A stretch of 64,000 nt of DNA from Schistocerca nitens. Its lineage: Eukaryota; Arthropoda; Insecta; Orthoptera; Acrididae. The stretch is from positions 130,694,521 through 130,758,520 of the forward strand of contig NC_064621.1 of assembly GCF_023898315.1 (NCBI RefSeq). Direction: 5' to 3'. How positions within the stretch are numbered: position 1 is the first letter of the stretch; each line of letters begins with the position of its first letter. The position numbers were made by a program, and so were the translations under genes. Shown piece by piece: positions 31,278 to 42,322 of the stretch. The notes under the pieces were generated by a model. The model searched no databases. It was given only the letters and a program-made list of their open reading frames with translations, and had not been told where the DNA came from.

Positions 31278-32510
31278 TGTAAGTAGCGTGAATAAAAAGG
31301 ACGCTATGTGCAAGAAGCATGAAGCGCCCTTTGAATGTATCCTGATAGCTAGAAGAGCCACGCGCACTTTGAATAAGAAAATGCTATTTGACACTGAAAT
31401 CAATATAAAAGATAGGGTCGCCACCAACTCTAGCCACACGACAAAGAATAGGTAGCACTGAGTCGGAAAATTACTTAATTTATTAATAAGAAAAACTCAC
31501 AAAAGAACATTCATTGTAAAGTCATTGATAAAGAATGGGATGTAGTTATTAATATGATGCAGGCATTCTTCCCGTGAATCAAATATTGAGTAAAGTAAAG
31601 AGGGCGTGAACACCATGCGTAAGTGCAGCCTGCAGCAAGATTCGTGAAAACACGATCTATTCCAGAGCATTTGTTTCAGATAAAAAAAGGGACACTAATC
31701 ACTACACCTGTGCACATGGAAACGCTATGGGTGGGCCAACAAGGAAAACTACAAGGTAAATGGCGAAGGTAACGGCGACGTAACATCGGTACACAAGATA
31801 AGATTGAAGGCAAAATTATTTATTCCTTAAAACATTGATGTAGTGCATCTATAGACTGCTGTTGCATGCTAACTATGTACAATTGCTTGTGAAGTACACG
31901 TTTCATAACAGACTCGCGTGCCCACTCGGTCCGCGGAGACAATTTCTATGGACCGTGGCCAAATTTTAATCACATGAGACAAAGAAAATTCACAAATACA
32001 CAAAAATTACCAAGATCCGGAAAAGATTAGAAGCATACACACACAGTTGTAGGCACATAAACATTCACACTGAACCGAGGGCACTTCAACATATGCAACT
32101 CCTTTGTGCTGCGTTCCTCTCACGGATCAAAGTCAAGACTGCATTGGGAATCAACCTGAAAGTCTACAAAAGCCTTGCATTCCCTGCTGCAACCCAGCAA
32201 ATCAATCTTTATAAGACGAAATTCGAGACCAAAAGCTAAAAGCTCCCCTCTCTATGTGACAACGCGCCACGCGGTCAGTCCAACTCACCCTTCTTCGACT
32301 GGAGCACAGCTGTGTACGCTTCCCGTACCGGCGGCAGACTGCCTCCCGCTTCTCCAGCCTCTTCCACGCTCCGCGTGGACCGGAAAACCCCAGGATGCCA
32401 TTTCCGCCACCAACCTAACGCAGGTGGATTTCTGACAAGTAGCGGAAACCTCTTTGCCGACTTGACCACTACGAGAGTTGGCAATGAAAGGTGGCTACAG
32501 GACCCTTTCA
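31278..32510 (+). mobile_element. Candidate solo LTR inserted in the Tc1 element
   Basis: A 1233 bp insert that begins TGTAAGTAGCG, ends CCCTTTCA, and is bounded by ACTT at 31274-31277 and 32511-32514. The target sequence matches the Tc1 family across the break, so the boundaries come from homology as well as from the TG...CA ends. A TATAAAAG motif lies at 31404-31411. No protein domains are seen inside. Orientation is inferred from the TATA motif only. Confidence 0.6.
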
Positions 32511-32863
32511 ACTTGACGATCGAGAGCACTGGCATTTATGTGGAGTTGTCATGGCTAACAGACTAGGAACACTATGTGAAATAACCACGGAAATCACTGT
32601 GAGACATACAACGAACGCATCTGTTAGGACAGTGCTGCGAAATTTGGCGTTAATGGGCTATGCTAGCAGACGACCGACGCGAGTGCCTTTGCTAACAGCA
32701 CGACATCGCCTGCAGCGCCAGTCCGCAGCTCGTGGTCGTGCGGTAGCGTTCTCGCTTCCCGTGCCCGGGTTCCAGGGTTCGATTCCCGGCGGGGTCAGGG
32801 ATTTTCTCTGCCTCGTGATGACTGGGTGTTGTGTGATGTCCTTAGGTTAGTTAGGTTTAAGTA

Positions 32864-33193
32864 TAGTATGAAGGCTTTCACGACCGGATGACATATCTTC
32901 TGGGAAACCTTCCGGGATGTAAGGTCGTGGTCCATGAAACTCTTCGGCTCCTAACGTTTCGTCCAGAGCTGCGCTGGACATCTTCAGAGGGGTGTTTCTC
33001 CTCCAGTGAGTCTTGCCGACTGGACATCTTCAGAGGGGTGTTTGTCCTCCGGTGAGTCTTGCCGACTGGTCGGCAAGACTCACCGGAGGAGAAACACCCC
33101 TCTGAAGATGTCCAGCGCAGCTCTGGAGGAAACGTTAGGAGCCGAAGAGTTTCATGGACCACGACCTTACATCTAGGAAGGCTTACCAGAGGA
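32864..33193. mobile_element. Inverted-repeat insertion, Penelope-like terminal-repeat type, inside a SINE
   Basis: A 330 bp insertion with a perfect 12 bp duplication (TAGGTTTAAGTA at 32852-32863 and 33194-33205). The two arms are inverted copies meeting at the centre GCCGACTGGTCGGC (about 33061-33074). The left arm also holds a 46 bp tandem duplication (about 32975-33066). A hammerhead-like core is present in the left arm and a damaged one in the right. Non-coding. Confidence 0.75.
32948..32992 (-). ncRNA. Hammerhead-ribozyme-like motif
   Basis: Minus strand: stem I CCCCT with AGGAG (one mismatch), CTGAAGA (position 7 of the hammerhead core is variable), one extra T, stem II GTCCAG/CTGGAC, GAAAC, then GTT before the stem I partner. 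The mirrored copy at about 33096-33140 has lost a stem II pair. Confidence 0.4.
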
Positions 33194-33921
33194 TAGGTTT
33201 AAGTAGTTCTAAGTTCTAGGGGACTGATGACCATAGATGTTGAGTCCCATAGTGCTCAGAGCCATTTGAACCATTTGAATCTGCAGAGCCTCTCACGGTC
33301 TCGTGACCATATCGGTTGGGCCCTAGACGGCTGGAAACCGTGGCCTGGTCAAGTGAGTATCGATTTCAGTTGTTAAGAGTTGGTGGTATGGTTCAGACCC
33401 CACTTGACCACGGACCCCGTTACCAAGAAGATACTGTGCAAGCTGATGGTGGCTCCATAATGGTATGGACTGTGCTTACATGTACTGTATTGCTTCCTCT
33501 GGTCCATATGAACCGACCATTGATTGAAAAGGGTGAGGTTCGGCTACTTGAAGACCATTTGCAGCCATACATACACTTAATGTTCCCAAAAAGTAAGGAG
33601 CTTTTATGGATGACAATCCGCTTTGTTGCTAGGCCACAATTGTTAGTGGTTGGTTTGAAGAACATTCTGGACAATTCGAGCGAGTGATCTGAGACCCATC
33701 GAACATTTGAGGGACATAATCGAGAAGTCAGTTCGTGCGTAAAATCGTTCACGGGCAACACTTTCGCAATTATGGGCAGCTACAGTGGGAGAGCGGCTCA
33801 ATGTTTCTGCAGGGCACTTCAGACGACTTGTTGAGTTCATGGCACGTCGCGTTGCTGCACTACGCTGAGAAGAAGGACGTCCAACACTATATTAGGAGAT
33901 ATTACTTTTTTCACCTCAGTG

Positions 33922-34170
33922 TTAGAGGTATATTCCGTACTAGTCCGTGGAGGATATTTATATTATTACACTTATTTTATCTTTAGTGAGTGCTATTTTC
34001 ACCGGAGATAAGGAACCAGTATTTAAATCAGCAACAGATAATACTGTATCAACTTTAAATTCGGCAACAGATAACGCTCTCTAATAATTCATGAATTTAA
34101 ATAAGGATCTGATGGAGAGAAATAATTCCATCCCATTTGCGGCACTGTCTTACAGCAACCAGTTTCGAAT
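33922..34170. other. Unassigned AT-rich sequence
   Basis: Contains a short imperfect direct repeat around GCAACAGATAA (about 34029 and 34063). Nothing else recognised. Confidence 0.5.
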
Positions 34171-34750
34171 TATTTCAAAATACAAACAGTCTTGGTTGCG
34201 AAATTAATTATTATCAATGAGCATTTCACTGTTTTGGGGCAGCATCAGAGTGTGTTAAATTAACTGGAAATGAAACCTACCCTCATAAGGCCATATAAAA
34301 TGAAAAATCGACGCAACAGTAATTGGATATGTAATTCATCCGTCATAAAAACTTATAAAATGTGAGGAGGACCTTGAACACAGCAGCTGACTCCGCCATT
34401 ACAGTACACAATAGGACCAATACTACGCAACTAGTATATGTGTGCGACCCTAAGGGACATTGTGCGGTATGCGACACATACCGCGTTTATTTTGTAAGGG
34501 TGACCCAATTTTGTACTATTATGGCAACGTCATCTGGTGTTTTCAAGGTCTACATTGCATTTTATATACTTTTACTAAGGACTGATTAAATATCCAGTTA
34601 CTTTTGCATCCATTTTCTTGTTTATGTGGCTCTATGGCGGATGGTTTTCATGTCTAGATACTTTTACACCATCTGGTGATGCCCCGAAAGGGTGAAACGC
34701 GTGATTGATATTAAGTAATTTCGCAACCAAAACTGTTTTTATTTTGAAAT
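34171..34750. repeat. Inverted-repeat element with decayed hammerhead-like boxes
   Basis: Arms of about 80 bp at 34171-34252 and 34664-34750 are inverted copies sharing CTTGGTTGCGAAATTA-like sequence. The right arm carries CTGGTGA-T-GCCC...GGGT-GAAAC (about 34674-34699) and the left the decayed counterpart on the minus strand. The layout resembles the insertions at 26469, 32864 and 45716, but core positions are mutated and no target duplication was found. The roughly 410 bp interior has no recognised content. Confidence 0.55.
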
Positions 34751-35594
34751 GGTCTGGTGGGGGCTTGTAAGATAGAAGACACTGATTTCTTAAATTTTCC
34801 ACAGAGAGGTTTACTAACAAATCAGAAGCAGGCATCGGTCGATACAATACACTCCTACAAACCAAAAAACATCTCCATTCCTGATAAAGTAAGTCAGCAG
34901 TACATTAGTAAATCAAAGCTATACTCTTCTAGATGTACATGAATGTTCACAGTACAGCACTGAATGAGAAATTTCTACAAAATTCATATATGAGAGTAGT
35001 ATACAATGAAAAACGTTCACATATTCGTTTGTTTATTACATATGAGTAACATGTGGTGTTTTCCACTGCTGACAGCATCTATGAAAATTACTGCCCACTC
35101 GGCAGACAAGTAAGACCTCAATCGAGAGAAGATAACAGCCATGAAAAATACATTAAATTGAAGTTTATGAAGGCGGATAAAATTTGTTCACATGTATAGG
35201 TATCCTTTCGACGTATAAAACTGAGTAGTGTTCATTAACAGTCTGAATATGCTCTCACGTGCATCATATGACACCTGTGCTTGTTCATAGCAGTTTTGTT
35301 AACAAAGAAAAACCTGTCCGTTTCAGCAGAAAAAGGAACTTTAATTCGGAAATCCAAAGATATGATGAACAGTTGCTGAAAGTGCAAACATGCATTACGG
35401 GTTCGAAAAGCAGTGTGCTGAATCCCAGATACCGGACCATGCCAAATGTGGCTGAAAAAATGCACGAACGTCAAAGTTTGCACAAACATTTAAAAATAGG
35501 GAGCTTCATACGTTGTTAATCGTGAAAAATGGATTAGTGTACCACTGCTTAGGAGCAGTAGTCGAAAGAAGTTCATGAGTCATGACCCACAGGA
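34751..35594. other. Unassigned AT-rich sequence
   Basis: Overlapping chance frames only (up to 86 codons). Nothing recognised. Confidence 0.45.
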
Positions 35595-36041
35595 CTGGAA
35601 CCGAATGCGACGTCCTCCAAAGGCAGTGGGTTACAGACCGCACAGGAATTTGTGATATCAATGAATGCCAACCCTCCTCAAAGAGTTTCCGAACGAACAC
35701 TGTGGAGTCGACCGCGTGTAATGGATGCTTGGAACCGGGAACCTCATAGGGACACGTAAAGTTGCACTTACTAAACAACATATATACTTGACAGTAGATG
35801 GCTAGAATCGTGTAATTTGGTGCCAGAGTTCCAATTTTTCCTCTTTTTAATAGATGCAAGGCGTGGAGTGCATCGACGCCCCAGTGAGACGTTTTACCTG
35901 TGGAGGATGTAGTTCAGGCCGAGGTTGGTTCTGTCACATTCCGGGGATGCTTTACGTGCCATAATTTGGGTCCACTACTCAGATCACTGTAAACATGAAC
36001 CAGGATGTTTACTTCGAAATTCTCGGTCGCTAAGTGATGTC
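35595..36041 (+). pseudogene. Tc1-like transposase fragment, central part
   Basis: Mixed-frame reading gives a linker with NPPQRVSERTL (about 35668-35700), VDGXNRVIW near 35795-35820 in place of the block before the first catalytic residue, then QAEVGSVTFRGCFTCHNLGPLLRS (about 35918-35990), the strand region between first and second catalytic residues. It breaks off where the Tc1 element at 36042 starts. Many stops. Confidence 0.55.
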
Positions 36042-37447
36042 CACAGTACTGGCCATTAAAATTGCTACACCACGAAGATGCGCTACAGTCGCTACATTTA
36101 ACCGACAGGAAGAAGATGCTGTGATATGCAAATGATTAGCTTTTCAGAGCAGTCACACAAGGTTGGCGCCGGTGGTGACACCTACAATGTGCTGACATGA
36201 GGAAAGTTTCCAACCGATTTCTCATACACAAACAGCAGTTGACCGGCGATGCCTGGTGAAACGTTGTTGTGATGCCTCGTATAAGGAGGAGAAATGCGTA
36301 CCATCACGTTTCCGACTTTAATAACGGTCGGATTGTAGCCTATCGCGATTGCGGTTTGTCGTATCGCGACATTGCTGCTCGCGTTAGTCGAGATCCAATG
36401 ACTGTTAGCAGAATCTGGAATCGGTGTGTTCAGGAGGGTAATACGGAACGCCGTGCTGCATCCCAACGGCCTCGTATCACTAGCAGGCGAGATGACAGGC
36501 ACCTTATCCGCATGGCACTAAATGGATCGTGCAGCCACGTCTCGATCCCTGAGTCAACAGATGGGGACGTTTGCAAGACAACAACCATCTGCACGAACAG
36601 TTCGACGACGTTTGCAGCAGCATGGAATATAAGCTCGGAGACCATGGCTGCGGTTACCCTTGACGCTGCATCACAGACAGGAGCGCCTGCGATGGTGTAC
36701 TCAACGACGAACCACGATGCACGAATGGCAAACGTCATTTTTTCGGATGAATCGAGGTTCTGTTTACAGCATCATGATGGTCGCATACGTGTTTGGCGAC
36801 ATCGCGGTGAAAGCACATTGGAAGCGTTTATTCGTCATCGCCATACTGGCGTAACACCCGCCGTGAAGGTATGGGGTGCCATTGGTTACATGTCTCGGTC
36901 ACCTCTTGTTCGCATTGACGGCACTTTGAACAGTGGGCGTTACATTTCATATGTGTTACGACCCGTAGCTTTACTCTTTATTCGATCCGTTTGAAACCCC
37001 ACATTTCAGCAGGATAGTGCACGACCGCATGTTGCAGGTAGTGTACGGGCATTTCTGGATACAGAAAATGTTCGACTGCTGCCCTGGCCAGCACATTCTC
37101 CAGATCTCTCACCAATTGAAAATGTCTGGTCAATGGTGGCTGAGGAACTGGCTCGTCATAATACGCCAGTCACTACTCTTGATGAACTGTGGTATCGTGT
37201 TGAAGCTGCATGGGCAGCTGTACCTGTACACGCAATCCAAGCTCTGTTTGACTCAATGCTCAGGCGTATCAAGGCCGTTACTACGGCCAGAGGTGGTTGT
37301 TCTGGGTACGGATTTCTCAGGATCTATGCACCCAAATTGGGTGAAAATGTAATCACATGTCAGTTCTAGTATAATATATTTGTCCAATGAATACCCGTTT
37401 ATCATCTGCATTTCTTCTAGACGTAGCAATTTAAATGGCCAGTAGTG
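36042..37447 (+). mobile_element. Tc1-like (DD34E) element
   Basis: The ends share TACTGGCCATTAAAATTGCT (36047-36066) and its diverged mirror at 37428-37447. TA is present on the right (37448-37449) but altered on the left. About 1.4 kb, with one plus-strand transposase gene. A second copy of the family, in the opposite orientation, starts at 63551. Confidence 0.9.
36272..37369 (+). pseudogene. Tc1-like DD34E transposase, nearly intact frame
   Basis: The ATG at 36272 (MPRIRRRN) fits the family start. One frame of 366 codons runs to 37369 with a single internal stop (36992-36994) just before the second catalytic block. Blocks are helix-turn-helix IVAYRDCGLSYRDIAARV, FSDESRFCL (first D, about 36740), FQQDSARPHV (second D, about 37012) and SPDLSPIENVW (E, about 37117); 34 residues lie between the last two by my count. 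Between about 36525 and 36710 the protein sequence is out of register with the family, consistent with two compensating frameshifts. The C terminus runs past the family end (GGCSG) because the usual stop is missing. Confidence 0.87.
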
Positions 37448-37449
37448 TA

Positions 37450-38294
37450 TATCTACGTAGTGTGTGGACATTTCCATCTTCTAAGACAACAGTCACAGTT
37501 ACAGGGCTGCATAAATACCGTAACATGCACGCCGCTTCAATAAAGTATAACTGCCTCGTGTGGTATGTACTTCCAGGATGTTCGTCACTTTTTCCTGATA
37601 CTGAAAGGCAAATCCACGTTAATGAATTTAATACTTTGTTGCTTAGCTCTATTACTGGTCAGCCTGTCATCTTTTAGGGACACATTTATAACATTTCTTT
37701 ACTTAAATATTATTGTAATATATTCAGTCCAGGAAATGGTCAAGCTGAGTTAAATGATGTCTGTAGGATACAGTATGAGTTCTCTTCTCGTCATGTTGTG
37801 TGTGTTAATTTGTAAATCATCTTGCCGACCTTTGAACTGTTTTGAGCTGGTGAATATTTCATGTATTGTGATTACGAAATACACTTAGCTTTCTTGTATC
37901 TTTGATGCCGAATTAGTTTAGGGAACGCTCGCAACGTAACTTTAGTGCATTTGATAGGGGTATTTTCTGTTAGTATTCAACTGAATACCGTAGGACGACT
38001 TCCCGGCCAGCTGGGGTGTCCTTTCTTTCAATAAACATTATTCAACATAATTCTGTATTGTCTACATTAATTACAGGCCTTAGTATAGAACCCTTGTTAT
38101 TAAATTATTCATTTTAACTTTTATTTTGTGTTTCTGTCTGTTTTATTAACTCGCAGTCTAGATAATACAAAGGTGATTTGACTACGGGACCATAGCGAAG
38201 TTTATTACTTGCAGTGAATTATCTGCGGGGCATGGAAGGATTCGTGCGCGACTCGACCCTACAACTACATCGAGCTATTCTTTTTAAACAGAAC
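37450..38294. other. Unassigned AT-rich sequence
   Basis: Short chance frames only. Nothing recognised. Confidence 0.45.
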
Positions 38295-38531
38295 CGTGCT
38301 TAGCCCAAGTACTAAAGTACGAGTAACGAAACTGGCTTACTCATATGGACTGCTATTTAAAGGACCAGCTACACTAGCAGTAACAGTTAGGTACCATCGC
38401 ATCTTGCTCATTGCTCGGATTCTGGGCATGGTCCTATACGCAAGATGACTCTCTAAATACGCCGTATAAACGAACTCACTGCGTTTAAAATTTTAACTGA
38501 TATTGATACGTAAGCAAGCGGTGTTTGCGTG
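38295..38531. repeat. Local tandem repeat, unit 1
   Basis: About 235 bp that reappear at 39645-39888 (shared GGACCAGCTACACTAGCAGT and CTGATATTGATACGTAAGCA). A LINE lies between the two units. Confidence 0.85.
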
Positions 38532-38804
38532 AATTCAATTGTTCATGAGACTCAGAAAGTATTAGATACAGGCTCCCAGGTAGATGCCATTTTCCTTGAC
38601 TTCCGGAAGGCTTTCCATACAGTTCCGCACTGTCGCCTGATAAGCAAAGTGAGAGCCTACGGAATATCAGACCAGCTGTGTGGCTGGATTGAAGAGTTTT
38701 TAGCACACAGAACACAGCATGTTGTTCTCAATGGATAGATGTCTACAGACGTTAAAGTAACCTCTGACGTGCCACAGGGGAGTGTTATGGGACCGTTGCT
38801 TTTC

Positions 38805-38867
<63 letters not shown>

Positions 38868-39560
38868 CTTAGTAGATGGTGTCGGAAGTTCCATGCGGCT
38901 TTTCGAGGATGATGCTGTAGTATACAGAGATAGAAAATTGCAGGGAAATGCAGGAAGATCTGCAGCGGATAGGCATTTGGTGCAGGGAGTGGCAACTGAC
39001 CCTCAACATAGACAAGTGTAATGTATTGCGAATACACAGAAAGAAGGATCCTTTATTCTATGGTTATATGATAGCGGAACAAACACTGGTAGCAGTTACT
39101 TCTGTAAAATATCTCGGAGTATGCGTACGGAACGATTTGAAGTGGAATGATCAAATAAAATGGCTTACAAAACACTTGAGTATTGCTCATCAGCGTGGGA
39201 TCCGTACCAGGTCGGGTTGACAGAGGAGATAGAGAAGATCCAATGAAGAGCGGCGCGTTTTGTCACAGGGTTATTTGGTAAGCGTGATAGCGTTACAGAG
39301 ATGTTTAGCATACTCAAGTGGCAGACTCTGCAAGAGAGGTGCTCTGCATCGCGGGGTAGCTTGCTGTCCAGGTTGCGAGAGGGTGCGTTTCTGGTTGAGA
39401 TGTCGCATATATATTGCTTCCCCCTACTTATACCTCCCGAGGAGATCACGAATGTAAAATGAGAGAGATACGAGCGCGCACAGAGGCTTTCCGGCAGTCG
39501 TTCTTCCCGCGAATCATACGCGAGTGGAACAGGAAAGGGAGGTAATGACAGTGGCACGTA
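38532..39560 (+). pseudogene. LINE reverse transcriptase, inactivated
   Basis: Order of motifs: FLDFRKAF, VRAYGISDQLCGWIEEFL, VPQGSVMGPLLF (about 38770-38805), then 59 bases of (TA)n replacing the normal IYIND codons, LVDGVGSSMRLFEDDAVVY where the catalytic box is FEDD instead of FADD, CNVLRIHRKKDP, VKYLGVCVRNDLKWN and DPYQVGLTEEIEKIQ. Stops include one near 38736 and one near 39244. An internal deletion removes the IVGKAGARL-type segment near 39160. Confidence 0.85.
38808..38866. repeat. (TA)n microsatellite inside LINE coding sequence
   Basis: 59 bp of perfect TA at the position of the IYIND codons of the reverse transcriptase. A LINE copy at 42041-43233 has the same kind of tract at the same codons. 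Confidence 0.97.
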
Positions 39561-39619
39561 AAGTGCCCTCCGCCACACACCGTTCGGTGGATTGCGGAGT
39601 ATAAATGTAGATGTAGATG

Positions 39620-39935
39620 AATGCTACTGCGGTCCGTACCAATGCCGGGGTACGCAGACTGAGCGAGTACGAGTAACGCAACTGGCTTGCTCGTACGGAC
39701 TGCTGTTTAAAGGACCAGCTACACTAGCAGTAACAGTTAGGTACCGTCGGATCTTGCCCATAGCTTGGATTGTGTGTTTGGTCCTATACGCAACATGACT
39801 CTATAAATACGCCGTACAAACGATCTGACTGCGGTTCGTATGTTAAACTGATATTGATACGTAAGCAGGCGGTGTTTGCGTGAATCTTACTGCGGCCTGT
39901 ACCGATGCCGTGGTACGCAGTCTGAGCGGCGCACC
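39620..39935. repeat. Local tandem repeat, unit 2 and start of unit 3
   Basis: Unit 2 (about 39620-39888) begins GCTACTGCGGTCCGTACC and matches unit 1 over its last ~235 bp. A further partial unit begins at about 39889 (TTACTGCGGCCTGTACC). The unit is about 268 bp. Confidence 0.85.
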
Positions 39936-40344
39936 TGCTCACCGGCTGGGACGGCCTCGGTGAGCCTCTGGAGTCCCCAGGCTGTGAGGCCGCCGTCGCT
40001 ACCCACGCGGCCTGCTCAAGCGCTGTCCCTGCAGACGAAGGGCAGATCTCAGCCGCCTCCGCCCTGGCTGCCGGCCGCTGTCTGCTTTCCCGGCTCTACT
40101 CAGTATTTATATGTTAATGACGGCCCCGAGCTCTGAGGCGGGAAAAACAGAATGGGCGATGCCATCTAGAATCGTCCGTGGCGTGGCTGTTTGAGCGACG
40201 AAGTTTCTCTAATGGGAACCAAGTATCATCCGTGAATAGCTACGTGGGGAAGGTAATTTATGCTGTAGCAAACATTCATGGTGTCCCATATAACTCTGCG
40301 GCCTCTTATATTTCCGAAATGAAACAAAATGTGAAAAATGCATT
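39936..40344. other. Unassigned, GC-rich at 39936-40140
   Basis: Nothing recognised. The GC-rich part could belong to the tandem repeat family or be unique. Confidence 0.4.
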
Positions 40345-40584
40345 TAATGATGATGATGTTTGCTTTGTGAGGTGCTCAACTGCGAGGTTATCAGTGCCCA
40401 TACAAATTCCCAACCATTGCTCAGTCCAGTCTCGCCACTTTCATGAATGATGATGAAATGATGGGGACAACACAAACACCCAGTCACCTCGAGGCAGGTG
40501 AAAATGCCTGACCTCGCCAGGAATCGAACCCGGGACCCCGTGCTCGGGAAGCGAGAACGCTACCGCGAGACCGCGAGCTGCGGA
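40345..40584 (-). mobile_element. SINE, family D
   Basis: Minus-strand tRNA-like head with B box GGGTTCGATTCCTGGCGAGG and body GACTGGGTGTTTGTGTTGTC, ending in ATCATCATC-type repeats. No certain duplication. Confidence 0.88.
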
Positions 40585-40599
40585 CCAGAAATCAATTAG

Positions 40600-41790
40600 C
40601 GAGGGATGCATCAACGAGAGGAGTCTAATAAGTAATGCAACATCACTTTCTGAAACCAGTTTGATTTTATTCTCGATTCCCTTACATCACGCTATTCCCG
40701 ACTCTTTTGGCTACAGAACCCTATTCTTCACCATAATTTCCTCTCAATGCGACGGCCTTAAGCCACCTTACTGTCAGTTACTGTATAGCTGCATGGTACC
40801 ACTTACTGGTCGACTCGACGTCGGAGCCAATGTCTTCCTTCATCAGTTACCATCCGATATCCACATACTGCTTCCCACGGAGAGCATCCTTCATAGGGCC
40901 GAATAGATGAAAGTAGGAGGGCGCGAGTCCGGGATGTCGGGTGGGTGAGGAAGAATAGTGCTGTAAAATTTTGTGAGTTTCTCTTGAGTGCGCCGAATTG
41001 TGTGAGGTCTTGCGTTCTCATAGAGAAGGAGAAATTCGCTGGCAGTTTTGTGGCAACCAACACGCTGAAGTCGTTTCTTCAATTTCCTGAGGTTAGCACA
41101 ATACACTGCAGAGTTCATCGTTGCACCATTAGGGAGGACATCAAACAGAATAACCCCTTCAGAGTCCCAGAAGACCGTGGCCATGACGTTAACGGGTGAG
41201 GCTGCAGTTGAACGTTTCCTTCGGAGGAGGGGTCGTGTGACACCAATCCATGGGCTGCCGTTTTGTTTCCAGTTCGAAATGATGAACGCACGTTTCATCG
41301 TCTCTGACGACGTTCAACAAAAAATTGTCACGACCGGCCTCTTAATGCGCAAGAATTTACACATAGATGGTCCTTCGTTGCTATTTATGGTCTTCTGTCA
41401 GGCGGCGAGGAACCTGGTGGGCCCAGACATTTGAGTACCCCATCTGGTAGACGTGTGTTTCAGTACTAAAAACAGTGAAGTGCAGCTGTGCAGCGAGGTG
41501 TTTGACAGGGATTTTTTGATCACCTCAAATGAGAGTGTCTGCACGTTCGAACGTGCAGCAGTTACAGCTGTGTGCTGCCGGCCAGCACACGGGACGTCGA
41601 ACAGTTTTGCGTGACATAGTTGCGATGAAGGCAGACGCTTTCTCCAACGACTCACCGTGCTTTTGTTCACAGCCTGGTCTCCGTAGACGTTCTGCAGACG
41701 CGTATGAATGTCTCCGATGCTCTGGTTTTCCACCAAATTAAACTCAGTCACAGCTCTCTGCTTGGAATGTACCTCCGTTACAGACGCCAT
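40600..41790 (-). pseudogene. Classical mariner-type transposase, decayed
   Basis: The minus-strand ATG at 41790 (MASVTEVHSKQRAV) opens a helix-turn-helix region with LQNVYGDQAVNKSTVSRW (about 41645-41700). After several frameshifts and stops it continues with FWDSEGVILFDVLPNGATMN (about 41100-41160), LLYENARPHT (second catalytic block with D changed to E, about 41000-41030), LPHPPDIPDSRPPTF (about 40915-40960, third block eroded) and terminal traces to about 40610. The first catalytic block is not recognisable. The TTGCATTACTTATTAGACTC segment at 40628-40647 (minus strand) is probably near the element end. Confidence 0.75.
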
Positions 41791-42040
41791 TATGAAATCT
41801 ACATATAGCACTGCCACCAGTCGGAATTTCGTGAATGTATAGAGGCTGAAGCGAGAATATTCCACGATGTCCCACAACAAATACAACATTCTTGTAACCG
41901 AATCTGGCTGAGAGAAAAAAAAATGTGTTGCCTATGAACGCCCCCGGATGCCAGTGGCTCACACAATGGGCAGACGTGTACAACCTATAAAATTAAAAAG
42001 ACGTCACTGTCAACTGAAAGTTCGATTCCTTTAAATGACA
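41791..42040. other. Unassigned spacer
   Basis: Probably includes the 5' end of the mariner element; no clear terminus. Confidence 0.4.
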
Positions 42041-42059
42041 CATTTAGCTCACGCTATTC

Positions 42060-42322
42060 GTCCACGAGACTCAGAGGGCCATGGACACGGGTTCCCAGGT
42101 AGATGCCGTGTTTCTTTACTTCCGCAAGGCGTTTGATACAGTCCCCCACAGTCGTTTAATGAACAAAGTAAGAGCATATGGACTATCAGACCAAATGTGT
42201 CATTGGATTGTGAGTTCCTAGATAACAGAACGCAGCATGTCATTCTCAATGGAGAGAAGTCTTCCGAAGTAAGAGTCATTTCAGGTGTGCTGCAGGTGAG
42301 TGTCGTAGGACCGTTGCTATTA

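Larger units (their letters stand above)
32724..33280 (+). mobile_element. Chimeric SINE (D-type head, A-type tail), interrupted
   Basis: The head (about 32724-32862) has the tRNA-like B box GGGTTCGATTCCCGG and the GACTGGGTGTTGTG segment of family D. It then switches to the family A body (TGATGTCCTTAGGTTAG) and tail, which resumes after the insert (33194-33280). Imperfect repeats CTGCAGCGCCAGTC (32710-32723) and CTGCAGAGCCTCTC (33281-33294) flank it. It sits within the Tc1-like gene. Confidence 0.82.
31085..33895 (+). pseudogene. Tc1-like transposase in three pieces
   Basis: Piece 1 (31085-31277) covers the first helix-turn-helix, reading HDTFRFGNR and then STPRIPNFRHYPS-like frames. Piece 2 (32511-32723) covers the second helix-turn-helix with SVRTVLRNLALMGYASRRPT and PLLTARHRLQR. 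Piece 3 (33281-33895) covers the catalytic domain: SRDHIGWALDGWK, an eroded first and second catalytic block, RPIEHLRDIIEKSVRA with the third acidic residue, and C-terminal helices ending before TAG at 33893-33895. Many stops and frameshifts; the original start codon is lost. Confidence 0.8.
30936..33921 (+). mobile_element. Tc1-like element, broken up by three later insertions
   Basis: The left end CACTGAGATGAGAAATGTCC (30936) and right end at 33921 (CACCTCAGTG) are inverted repeats of one Tc1 family. Removing the inserts (31278-32510 and 32724-33280) leaves about 1.2 kb, the normal size. The flanking TA is not preserved. The inside is a transposase pseudogene in three pieces. Confidence 0.85.
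38532..39617 (+). mobile_element. Jockey-like LINE, 5' truncated, with (TA)n expansion
   Basis: It starts in the reverse transcriptase domain (TGSQVDAIFLDFRKAF, first catalytic D, about 38569-38616) and ends in GTAGATGTAGAT at about 39607-39618. GAAT at both edges (38528-38531 and 39618-39622) may be a short target duplication. It is inserted between two units of a local tandem repeat. Confidence 0.88.

Noticed and set aside
38657-39037. Ile-Tyr repeat proteins through the (TA)n tracts (also 42049-42567)
   Set aside because: Microsatellite translation inside a dead LINE.
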